DNA of 64,000 nt, taken from NCBI RefSeq assembly GCF_013393945.1, contig NZ_CP040297.1, forward strand, positions 5,745,296 through 5,809,295, written 5' to 3'. Source of the stretch: Nostoc sp. TCL26-01 (GTDB lineage: Bacteria > Cyanobacteriota > Cyanobacteriia > Cyanobacteriales > Nostocaceae). A model generated the notes under the pieces. That model saw only the letters and a list, made by a program, of their open reading frames with translations. It was not told the origin of the DNA and made no database searches. Both the position numbers and the translations under genes were made by a program. Shown here one piece after another: positions 56,129 through 64,000 of this stretch; within the stretch, counting starts at the first letter, position 1, and each line of letters starts with the position of its first letter.

Positions 56129-57289
56129 TTATTGACGATAAACATATTTCTTTACAAAACTCATTGACTTTAAATAGCTACGCATAGGCAGTTCTATAAA
56201 TTGGTAAGTCAGTGATGCTATCAATAATACAGCCGTGACAAACAGACCCAAACTCATCCAAGTCTGATATTCATGGAAATCGCTACCAAAATTTACATGA
56301 AATTTATAAAACCAGAAAAGCTTTAAGAATTCTTGTAAAAACCAATGAATCATGTAAATTGAGTAAGATATAGTCCCCAAATATAGCATGATAGATGAGT
56401 TTAGTAGTTTGGTGATGAAACCATTACTATGAATAGATACAGCTAAAATTAGTAGAGAAAAGGCTGGTAGCACTAGCCAGTCATGAACACTACGAATAAA
56501 CCGCAAGTCACCCCAGTTGTACTGCATAATGAAGACAATCCAGACTATAGCTATGACTGCTATTATATCCAGGTTAAAAAAAGTTTTTTGGGTACTACGA
56601 CAATAAAATTTGTAACTTAAAATACCAAGTACGCATTCTAGACCACATCTAGCGATCGCCGGAATGCCAATAATATTATTTAGATTCCCAGCAGCAATGA
56701 ATATTACTAGCAACATCCCAATTAAAGTGGTGATGTATATTTGTAAATCACGTTTTTGGGGTGTTTTTAATAAGCAAAATAAGAGAATCGGAAATACGCA
56801 GTAAATGACGAACTCTACACTAATAGACCAAGCTGGTTCATTCCAGTAGGTATCACATTTAAATAAAGGTGGACAATTTAAGTCAAAAGCTTGTAAAAGC
56901 ACAACATTGGCAAAAAGAGCCGTCAAGTTAAACTTGCCAGTGAAAGCAGGAAGATTGAGCCAGAATAGTTTGACTATTTCCATGCCAATAAACAGCAAGA
57001 GCATGAATAAATGTAGAGGATAAATTCTGGCGAAGCGGGAGAATAAATAAGAGCGATATTTATCTCCACTCACACCAGAGTCAAAATGGCTGACATAAAC
57101 GTGAGCCATAATAAAACCGCTTAAAATGAAGAAGAAATCTACCGATAAATAACCATTACGGAAAAAATCACTATGGGATGAAAACATCATCCCTACTTGC
57201 GGTAAACCGTAATAAGCAAAATGGTGAATAACTACAATTAAAGCAGCTATTCCTCGCAGGGAAGTTAAGGGTTTGATGTATTTAGACAT
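56129..57289 (-). CDS. OafA-like O-acyltransferase in the NRPS/PKS cluster
   Basis: The 386-residue polytopic membrane protein has the acyltransferase-3 signature: LTSLRGIAALIVVIHHFAYY near residues 8-27 and GYLSVDFFFILSGFIMAHVY near 46-65, and about ten helices. It lies 8 bp downstream of the JmjC gene and within the leftward NRPS/PKS transcription unit, so it most likely O-acylates the peptide product or its intermediate. A role in surface polysaccharide modification cannot be excluded, as EPS genes lie next to the cluster. Confidence 0.87.
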   Translation of the reverse strand: MSKYIKPLTSLRGIAALIVVIHHFAYYGLPQVGMMFSSHSDFFRNGYLSVDFFFILSGFIMAHVYVSHFDSGVSGDKYRSYLFSRFARIYPLHLFMLLLFIGMEIVKLFWLNLPAFTGKFNLTALFANVVLLQAFDLNCPPLFKCDTYWNEPAWSISVEFVIYCVFPILLFCLLKTPQKRDLQIYITTLIGMLLVIFIAAGNLNNIIGIPAIARCGLECVLGILSYKFYCRSTQKTFFNLDIIAVIAIVWIVFIMQYNWGDLRFIRSVHDWLVLPAFSLLILAVSIHSNGFITKLLNSSIMLYLGTISYSIYMIHWFLQEFLKLFWFYKFHVNFGSDFHEYQTWMSLGLFVTAVLLIASLTYQFIELPMRSYLKSMSFVKKYVYRQ

Positions 57290-57297
57290 GGCCTCAA

Positions 57298-58284
57298 TTA
57301 ACGCTTAATCCATTTCTTCATACCTATGAATAATTCTGCAAGCGATCGCAGTTTCATCACCCCTGAACGAATTAGCTCATACTTATTTCCTGGCTTACGT
57401 TTCGAGAGTAACCCCATCACCCAGATTTTGATTTTGTCTGACAGCGCCGATTTACCTGGTGGTTTAGGCTCTAAACGGAGTTGCCGCAAGATAAAATTGA
57501 CTTGATAAATCCGCGCCTGTAAATCATAGGGACGCATACAGAAATGAACACCCATAGCGACCGAATAGCTATTACCGTTTTGAAAACAATGAGGCGCGCG
57601 GACTGGATGATGGACTCCCTTACCCGCTACTAAAGGATAGACATTGGCTTTCTTTTGTTTCTCTTGTGTGTAATTGGCTGCACTTAAATCACCAATGTAA
57701 TATCGCTCAATTTCTTGCTCACTGAGAATTGTGGGATCATAGGGATTGAAAATATTAGCCGTCCTAGCACCGTGAATCTGGAAGAGAAAGGTTGATTCAT
57801 GGTCAATGTGATAGGGCGTAATCGAGTGGGGAGAAGCCACAAAAATATAGGCATCTCGCCATGTGATCTGTTTGTGCAGAGGTACACCCGTGAGTTCTTC
57901 TAGTTCGCCAATGATTTGCTCTAGCAACGCTCTGTATTCTGGCACAATCTGCACATTGTAAAGCAATAACCAAGACTCAGAGTCTTCAATCTGCGCTAGA
58001 CATTCCGCAACTTGATCTTTGGGTGGGATGTCTGCCCATTTGCGGTCTACAGATACTTTGCTACTCTGACAAGTGATTCTGCCGTTTTGGCTGAGGATAG
58101 TATCTGCCAGTGTCACCAAGCGGGGTAGATCGAATAATGGATGATCAGCCAAATTGTGAGAGAACATGAAAGGCGATCGGTTAAACTTCTCTGTAAAGGT
58201 TGAGGTATCTGTCTCAATAATGCGCTCAGGAATTATTAAGGGGGATTGACTACGGGAATTTAATTGCTGATTTGTTAATGACAT
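57298..58284 (-). CDS. JmjC/cupin-like Fe(II) oxygenase, probable tailoring enzyme
   Basis: The 328-residue protein has the metal-binding pattern of JmjC/cupin_8 dioxygenases: His159 and Asp161 in YHIDHES, a distal His232 in RAPHCFQNG, and the STFLFQIHGARTANIF strand between. These enzymes use Fe(II) and usually 2-oxoglutarate to hydroxylate amino acids or peptides. It sits between the PKS-aminotransferase gene (68 bp upstream) and the acyltransferase gene, so hydroxylation of a side chain, later O-acylated, is a natural reading. Substrate and timing are not visible. Confidence 0.82.
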   Translation of the reverse strand: MSLTNQQLNSRSQSPLIIPERIIETDTSTFTEKFNRSPFMFSHNLADHPLFDLPRLVTLADTILSQNGRITCQSSKVSVDRKWADIPPKDQVAECLAQIEDSESWLLLYNVQIVPEYRALLEQIIGELEELTGVPLHKQITWRDAYIFVASPHSITPYHIDHESTFLFQIHGARTANIFNPYDPTILSEQEIERYYIGDLSAANYTQEKQKKANVYPLVAGKGVHHPVRAPHCFQNGNSYSVAMGVHFCMRPYDLQARIYQVNFILRQLRLEPKPPGKSALSDKIKIWVMGLLSKRKPGNKYELIRSGVMKLRSLAELFIGMKKWIKR

Positions 58285-58352
58285 ATAAAAAATTGTTTTT
58301 GCTAACTTTTAAAAAAAATTTCTTTGGGCTTGATAACCCAAAGACTAAGCAT

Positions 58353-61300
58353 TTAAGCAACACTAGCCACTTGTAAATATTTACCTGGTCTTTGGGGATC
58401 AGGAATATACCACGCCGGATTACCTTCAGGATCTCGCCCTAATTTAGCTCCGGGTTGGGGAGGACGGTTGCGAAAGTTGTCAGGTTTTGCTTGTTCTGGA
58501 TTTTGCCTTGGTGCAGCAAAGAAACCAGCTGCTTGCATTTCGGCAATACTTTCTTTAAAAGCTGCCATTGCCAAAGCTAAATCAGTAGCGGAATGGGCTG
58601 TAGTTAGGAAACAAGGACGGTGATCCCAAATATGCACTCCCTTGTCTCGCATTAAGTAAAACAGCAAGTCTCCGTAGGGAAACTCTGGTGCAGACTTAAC
58701 CATGAACAGTGAGCCAAAATTATACACAGTGTATGGAGCTTGCATTTGCTGGAAATAGCCCATCAATTCTGCAACAAACTTATCGGTTTTGGCGTTTAAT
58801 TCTTGCTGCAAGCTAGGGCCGTTGTGTTTTAAGTGCTGGAGTACGGCTTTGGCTGCGGCTAGTGCTAGGGGATGACGGACAAATGTGCCGGCAAAGTAAG
58901 TGACACCTACTTCCGGTACAGAATCATCGCCATATTGCCAAAAGCCTCCATCTAAAGCATCCATATATTGAGATTTACCAGCAATTACCCCAATCGGTAA
59001 GCCACCACCGACAATTTTGCCGTAGGTAGCGATGTCGGCTTGGATGCCAAAATGAGCTTGAGCGCCGCCGGGATGAATTCTGAAACCTGTGACGATTTCA
59101 TCAAAAATTAAGGCGATTCCCTCTTGTTCTGTAAATTGTCGCAACTGCTGAAGAAATTCTCGCGGCTGATATTCAGGACGACGGCTTTGGACAGATTCCA
59201 CCATGATTCCGGCTAATTCATCAGCCCGACTTTTGAGAATATCTAGTGCGTCGGGAGCATCGTAGTCGATGACGATGATATTCTCGACTTTTTCTTGGGG
59301 AATACCGGGTGCAGCTGGAATTGACCGGAGTTTTTTCGTCCCCCGAACGATGACTTCATCTAAAATCCCGTGATAACCACCAGAGAAGATGGCAATTAAG
59401 TTACGTCCAGTGATGGTGCGTGCTAACCGCATTGCCCCTAACACTGCTTCGGAACCTGTGTTACAAAAGGCAGCGCGGTCAAAGTTGGTCAATTCACACA
59501 TCAACTTAGCCACTTCTCCCACCAAGGGAGTTTGCGGGCCGATTTCCATGCCTAGTTTTAGCTGGGCTTCGATCGCTTCCGTAACGAAAGCAGGTGACCA
59601 ACCAAACAAGTTTAAACCAAAACCGTTACTTAAATCGACGTATTCATTACCGTCAAGATCCCACAGTTTAGAACCTGATGAGCGAGAAACGACAATGGGG
59701 TAAACCATTTCTTTCATTGTCGGGTTGAAGCCAGAAACACTCCTGGGATCTGCCAAATGTGGGCGATTTGCTTGGGTATATTCTTTGGATTTTTGGGTGC
59801 GTTGGGTATATTTTTGAATGATTTTGTCTAAGTAGTTGCGTTGTTGCGCTGTTAAATTTTTTGTCTGGGTGGTTTCGATGCGAGCGCCTGCACCAAATAC
59901 TTTTTTAGGAGCGTTATCGGTGGTGTCTTGTGATTCTGGCTTGGGACTAGGTTGAGTGGTGGTTTTGGCCGGAACAACGTTATTTTCAGGAACTGGTGGT
60001 GCTGTGGGTACAGCTTGAGGGGTGTTACTTAACAGCGCCAGTTGTTGTGCCATGATTTGCAGTTGCTGATTAATCACGCTTTCTAAGGCGCTGGCGGGAA
60101 CGGTGGGGAGCGGAGTCTGGGGTGTGGAACCGTTGTTAGATATTAAGGTGGGGACGGAACTATGTTTGCCATTGCTGCTATTTGTCGCAACTTCCTGGAC
60201 TGCTGTTTCCGTAGGAATTAGAGCAGATAAAGCTTCAGGAGATAGGTTTTGTTGGATGAAGTCGGCTAGGGTGGCTAAATCGGGATAAACCTCTAGTAAT
60301 TGTCTGAGTGTGACTTTGACTTGGAACTTTTTCTTCAGTACTAGTCCTACTTGTGTGAGGGAGAGAGAATCCAATCCCATTTCGAGAAATGTAGTTGCTT
60401 CACTAACACCAGCAATTTCTAGTCCAGAGGTTTCTTCAATAATTGCTTGTAGTAGAGGAATAAGTTTGTTTGGGGTTGACATGGTAGGAATGGGTACTAA
60501 TTGCGGTTGCGGACGTGAAGATTTGGTGATTCTATCGGGATGGGGTAGAGGATCAATCCAAAAGCGTTGTCGTTCAAAGGGATAGGTAGGCAAAGGTAAG
60601 CGTTGTCTGCGTTCTCCTTGATAGAAGCTATTCCAGTCGATAGTGACTCCGGCTAACCACAGTTGCCCTACTGCTTGTAATAAAGCTGTCCATTCTGTTT
60701 CGTCATCAGCGTTATCACTGAGGGATGCAACGGCTATTTGCTCTGAGATATTTTTAGCTTGTTGGCGTGCTAAGGTTGTGGTCGTTGTCCTGGGCCCCAC
60801 TTCTAATAAGAGGCGTTCTGGTTGTTGCCAAAGGGTTTGTACACCTTGAGCAAAACGCACTGTCTCGCGCAAATGTTGAGCATAATACAGGGGATCAGTG
60901 GCTTGTTCTACTGTAATCCAGTCACCTGTGACACTGGAAATAAAGGGAATTTGGGGTGGTGATAATTTGACTTGCTTGACTACTTCGGCAAAGGGTGCAA
61001 CGATCGCCTCCATCATGGGCGAATGAAAAGCATGAGATGTGTGTAAATAACGACAGATAATTTCTTGGCTTTCTAGTTCGCTTTGCAAGTTAGCGATCGC
61101 CTCTTTTGTCCCCGATACTACACACAAGTTGGGGCTATTAATAGCCCCAATTGCCAATTCTCCACTCAAGCGTTTTTCCACTTCCACAGCAGGCAACCGC
61201 ACTGATAACATGGCTCCGGCTGGTAATTCCCACATCATCCGCCCACGAATTGCTACCAACATCAAGGCATCTTCTAAGGTAAATACCCCGGCAATACAAG

Positions 61301-63221
61301 CGGCAACAAATTCACCAATACTATGACCAATCATGGCTTGGGGTTTAATTCCCCAACTTTGCCATAGTTGCGCCAGGGCATATTCAATCACAAATAATGC
61401 CGGTTGAGTAAAACAGGTCTGTTGCAGGGTGAGAGATGCAGTTTGGCGATCGCTTGCCATCGGATAAATTATTTCCCTTAAATCTTTACCCAGCAAAGGT
61501 TTAAGGATATCTGCACACTGATCTACTACCTCCCGAAACACGGTTTCCCGGCTGTAGAGGTTAAATCCCATGTTGATGTATTGTGACCCTTGACCAGGAA
61601 ACATAAAAGCAATTTCTGGGTTGCGGGTTTGGGTGTGCTTGGTAAATACCCGATGGGGATCTAACGTTTGTAGTGCTGTAATTGCTTCTGTAGGATTTTG
61701 ACAAACGACAAAACGCCGATGATTAAATGCTTTCCGTCCCCGTTGTAAGGTGTGAGCTACATCAGCTAAGTTAACTGCAATATTGTTTTGCAGATGTTGC
61801 TGTAAATTGGCTGTGGCTATTTCTAAAGCCGGGCTGGTTTTAGTGGAGAGCAATAACAACTGCTGGGGACGGGATAAGCTACAAGCTGGCGTGGGTGGAG
61901 ATTCTTCTAAAACTACATGAGCATTAGTCCCACCAACACCAAAAGAACTCACTCCCGCCCGGCGGGGTGTGTCTGCTTCTGGCCATTCTACTAGTTTGGT
62001 GTTGACGTAGAAAGGGCTATTATCTAAGTCAAGCTGCGGATTGGGTGACTCAAAATTTAAGCTGGGGGGAATTTTTTTATGATACAAGGCAAGAGCAGTT
62101 TTAATTAATCCTGCCACGCCAGCAGCCGCGACTAAATGCCCAACATTGCCTTTAGTTGAGCCGATCGCACAAAATTGTTTAGCATCTGTATGCAGACGAA
62201 ATGCTTGGGTTAAAGCCTCTATTTCTATGGGATCACCTAATGGTGTGGCTGTACCGTGGGCTTCAATATAAGAAATAGTTTCAGGATGAAAGTCAGCGTA
62301 GGCTTGGGCTTGGGCGATGGCTTGGGCTTGTCCGTTGACGCTGGGTGCGGTAAAACTTACCTTGTCAGCCCCATCATTATTGATCCCCGTACCGCGAATC
62401 ACAGCATAAATGCGATCGCCATCTTGCAATGCGTCTTCAATCCGTTTCAAAACTACCAAGCCTGCACCGTTGTTAAACATTGTGCCATTAGCTTTGGCAT
62501 CAAAGGGACGACAATGACCATCGGGAGAAAGCATTGTCCCTTCTTGGGCGATGTAACCACTGTTTTGGGGTGTTGTCATGGACACACCACCAGCTAAAGC
62601 CATGTCGCACTGGTAGTTACTCAAGGCTTGACAAGCTTGGATGACGGCGACTAAGGAAGTAGAACAAGCTGTATTTACACTGACAGCCGGCCCCTTTAAA
62701 TTCAACTTATAAGCAGCACGACTAGTTAAAAAGTCCTTTTCATTGGCTAGCATCGTCTGGAATTCACCGACGCGATCGATAATTTCTGCGCGTCCACAGA
62801 TATGCTTGGCAAAGTAAGTATTTTGACCACAGCCAGCGTATAGACCGATCAAGCCATTGTATGATTCGGATTCGTAACCAGCATTTTCCAGCGCTTCATA
62901 AACTAGTTCTAAAAAAATCCGCGACTGGGGGTCCATGACTTCTGCTTCCCTGGGATTAATACCAAAGAAAGCCGCATCAAAGGTTTCCCCTCCCGGAATC
63001 ATACCTTTAGCTTTTACATAATTAGGGTCTTGACAGAGTTTTGGGTCTATGCTGGAGTCTAGCTCGTCATCGGCAAAAAAAGTTGTTGATTCTAATCCCT
63101 CACAGAGATTTTGCCAAAACTCATCCACGTTCTTTGCACCCGGAAATCGGCCTACCATGCCGACAATAGCCACACCATCAATGGGATCTTGATTATCCGA
63201 TACTGCTTGCATATTCACCAT
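58353..63221 (-). CDS. Type I PKS module with aminotransferase (KS-AT-ACP-AMT)
   Basis: The 1622-residue protein has KS (about 15-440; Cys186 in NTACSTS, His322 in EAHGTATP, His362 in GNVGHL), AT (about 535-845; Ser634 in GHSIGE and HAFH at 730-733, the malonyl-specific motif), ACP (about 915-990; Ser952 in GLDSLS), a Pro/Gln-rich linker, and a class III aminotransferase (about 1160-1590; FCNTGSEAVLGAMR, PLP Lys in YGKIVGGG). No KR, DH or methyltransferase is present. It extends an upstream acyl chain by malonyl-CoA and transaminates the beta-keto group to a beta-amino group, as in McyE/MycA-type enzymes. The tail GRDPEGNPAWYIPDPQRPGKY resembles the AMT-C junction of such fused enzymes. It starts 3 bp after the preceding NRPS stop. 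Confidence 0.94.
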   Translation of the reverse strand: MVNMQAVSDNQDPIDGVAIVGMVGRFPGAKNVDEFWQNLCEGLESTTFFADDELDSSIDPKLCQDPNYVKAKGMIPGGETFDAAFFGINPREAEVMDPQSRIFLELVYEALENAGYESESYNGLIGLYAGCGQNTYFAKHICGRAEIIDRVGEFQTMLANEKDFLTSRAAYKLNLKGPAVSVNTACSTSLVAVIQACQALSNYQCDMALAGGVSMTTPQNSGYIAQEGTMLSPDGHCRPFDAKANGTMFNNGAGLVVLKRIEDALQDGDRIYAVIRGTGINNDGADKVSFTAPSVNGQAQAIAQAQAYADFHPETISYIEAHGTATPLGDPIEIEALTQAFRLHTDAKQFCAIGSTKGNVGHLVAAAGVAGLIKTALALYHKKIPPSLNFESPNPQLDLDNSPFYVNTKLVEWPEADTPRRAGVSSFGVGGTNAHVVLEESPPTPACSLSRPQQLLLLSTKTSPALEIATANLQQHLQNNIAVNLADVAHTLQRGRKAFNHRRFVVCQNPTEAITALQTLDPHRVFTKHTQTRNPEIAFMFPGQGSQYINMGFNLYSRETVFREVVDQCADILKPLLGKDLREIIYPMASDRQTASLTLQQTCFTQPALFVIEYALAQLWQSWGIKPQAMIGHSIGEFVAACIAGVFTLEDALMLVAIRGRMMWELPAGAMLSVRLPAVEVEKRLSGELAIGAINSPNLCVVSGTKEAIANLQSELESQEIICRYLHTSHAFHSPMMEAIVAPFAEVVKQVKLSPPQIPFISSVTGDWITVEQATDPLYYAQHLRETVRFAQGVQTLWQQPERLLLEVGPRTTTTTLARQQAKNISEQIAVASLSDNADDETEWTALLQAVGQLWLAGVTIDWNSFYQGERRQRLPLPTYPFERQRFWIDPLPHPDRITKSSRPQPQLVPIPTMSTPNKLIPLLQAIIEETSGLEIAGVSEATTFLEMGLDSLSLTQVGLVLKKKFQVKVTLRQLLEVYPDLATLADFIQQNLSPEALSALIPTETAVQEVATNSSNGKHSSVPTLISNNGSTPQTPLPTVPASALESVINQQLQIMAQQLALLSNTPQAVPTAPPVPENNVVPAKTTTQPSPKPESQDTTDNAPKKVFGAGARIETTQTKNLTAQQRNYLDKIIQKYTQRTQKSKEYTQANRPHLADPRSVSGFNPTMKEMVYPIVVSRSSGSKLWDLDGNEYVDLSNGFGLNLFGWSPAFVTEAIEAQLKLGMEIGPQTPLVGEVAKLMCELTNFDRAAFCNTGSEAVLGAMRLARTITGRNLIAIFSGGYHGILDEVIVRGTKKLRSIPAAPGIPQEKVENIIVIDYDAPDALDILKSRADELAGIMVESVQSRRPEYQPREFLQQLRQFTEQEGIALIFDEIVTGFRIHPGGAQAHFGIQADIATYGKIVGGGLPIGVIAGKSQYMDALDGGFWQYGDDSVPEVGVTYFAGTFVRHPLALAAAKAVLQHLKHNGPSLQQELNAKTDKFVAELMGYFQQMQAPYTVYNFGSLFMVKSAPEFPYGDLLFYLMRDKGVHIWDHRPCFLTTAHSATDLALAMAAFKESIAEMQAAGFFAAPRQNPEQAKPDNFRNRPPQPGAKLGRDPEGNPAWYIPDPQRPGKYLQVASVA

Positions 63222-63224
63222 CGA

Positions 63225-64000
63225 TTACATACCTCGTTGACTATGACGGCGACGAGCCAGGGCTGCTTTCTGCTGTTGAGCGCGGCTTTGTAGCTTGTCT
63301 GGGGATTGTTGCGTGTTTTGTTGGGCATTTAGTTGGGCATTTAAATACTGAGCTAATCCAGCGATCGTGGGATACTGAAATAGCTTGACTACAGATAACT
63401 CCATGCCCAGTTCTTGTTTTACCCGTAGCGCTAGTTGCATAATTAAAATTGAGGTTCCCCCCAAATCAAAGAAGTTGTCATCCACACCAACTTGATCAAT
63501 TTGCAACAAGTCGGCATAGATATTTACCAACAGACGCTCTAAATCATTTTGAGGAGCAATATAGACTTGTTCTAATTGGGGACGTTCTCTACCTGGTGCA
63601 GGTAATTTCTGTCTATCAACTTTACCGTTGGCAGTCAAAGGTAACGATGCCAAAACGACAAACGCCGATGGTAACATATATTCAGGTAATCGCTGTTGCA
63701 GAAAAGCTGATAATTGATTCTGCTTATATGTACTACCTTGATGAGTGACTATATAAGCTACCAACTGCTTTTCACCTGTCACATGAGGACGAGCAATCAC
63801 GATATTCTCCCGAATCTCAGGATATTGACCAATTACCCGTTCAATTTCCCCTAATTCAATGCGAAAACCCCGAATTTTCACTTGATTGTCAATCCTACCT
63901 AGAAATTCGATATTGCCATCTGGGAGAGAACGAACCAAGTCTCCTGTTTTATAAAGACGTTCTGACGCTGATGCAGAATTTTTCCAAGGGTAGGGAATAA
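63225..64000 (-). CDS. NRPS fragment: end of A domain and PCP, 5' part beyond the window
   Basis: The frame is open to the right edge, so only about the last 258 residues are present. They cover A7 (LYKTGDLVRSLPDGNIE), A8 (GRIDNQVKIRGFRIELGEIE), A10 (LTANGKVDRQKLP, with its Lys) and a PCP with Ser in DNFFDLGGTSILIMQL. The tail has Gln-rich repeats and ends TAA at 63225-63227, 3 bp before the PKS start, so the two are co-transcribed. It delivers the acyl chain that the PKS module extends. The substrate-binding core of the A domain is outside the window. Confidence 0.92.
   Translation of the reverse strand, partial: IPYPWKNSASASERLYKTGDLVRSLPDGNIEFLGRIDNQVKIRGFRIELGEIERVIGQYPEIRENIVIARPHVTGEKQLVAYIVTHQGSTYKQNQLSAFLQQRLPEYMLPSAFVVLASLPLTANGKVDRQKLPAPGRERPQLEQVYIAPQNDLERLLVNIYADLLQIDQVGVDDNFFDLGGTSILIMQLALRVKQELGMELSVVKLFQYPTIAGLAQYLNAQLNAQQNTQQSPDKLQSRAQQQKAALARRRHSQRGM

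Noticed and set aside
1..64000. CRISPR arrays, prophage genes or autonomous insertion sequences
   Set aside because: No regularly spaced direct repeats, Cas proteins, phage structural genes or transposase frames were seen.

Overview
The window looks like chromosome from a filamentous, probably heterocyst-forming cyanobacterium (Nostoc/Anabaena-like). The base composition is AT-rich, the HIP1 octamer GCGATCGC recurs throughout, there are several cyanobacteria-typical families (DUF1822, CHAT-CHASE2, DUF928, RbpA-type RRM protein, HEINNP-type histidine kinases), and the intergenic gaps carry short palindromic repeats. This placement is inferred from gene content and was not tested by any database comparison.

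Layout. (1) 1-3270, minus strand: a compact peptide locus. Two paralogous peptides of 45 and 47 residues, each behind its own stem-loop, lie upstream of a membrane M50 metallopeptidase with a PqqD-like N-terminus and of a TPR protein that runs off the left edge. It has the shape of a RiPP or secreted-peptide system and is my main candidate for something undescribed. (2) 3539-12095, plus strand: an RRM RNA-binding protein, then a signalling array of one membrane hybrid histidine kinase, two REC-histidine kinases, and a FIST sensor with its soluble kinase. (3) 12419-16818, plus strand: DUF1822, CHAT-CHASE2 and DUF928, a caspase-like trio. (4) 16900-22998: Tex on the minus strand, a 68-residue membrane protein, and a large Tat-exported GH74-like protein. 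(5) 23250-47032, both strands: an exopolysaccharide locus with flippase (Wzx), polymerase (Wzy), BY-kinase/chain-length protein (Wzc), a STAS-fused initiating sugar transferase, about seven glycosyltransferases, an epimerase, a Gfo/Idh oxidoreductase, and O-acylation genes (OafA-like, MBOAT plus SGNH-like partner, hexapeptide acetyltransferase). A 214-bp MITE-like element sits inside it. (6) 47067-47113: a strong bidirectional terminator. (7) 47156-64000, minus strand: the downstream end of an NRPS/PKS cluster, continuing past the right edge.

How the genes fit together. In the EPS locus the sugar transferase would start a lipid-linked repeat unit, the glycosyltransferases extend it, Wzx flips it, Wzy polymerises it and Wzc controls length; the acyltransferases decorate it. 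In the NRPS/PKS cluster, transcription order from the right edge is A-PCP, KS-AT-ACP-aminotransferase, a JmjC/cupin oxygenase, an OafA-like acyltransferase, C-A-MT-PCP, and C-A-PCP-TE. This predicts a small peptide with a beta-amino acid extended by malonyl-CoA and an N-methylated residue. In the final module the condensation His and three key adenylation motifs are replaced, while the carrier Ser and thioesterase Ser are kept, so it is probably a non-incorporating release module.
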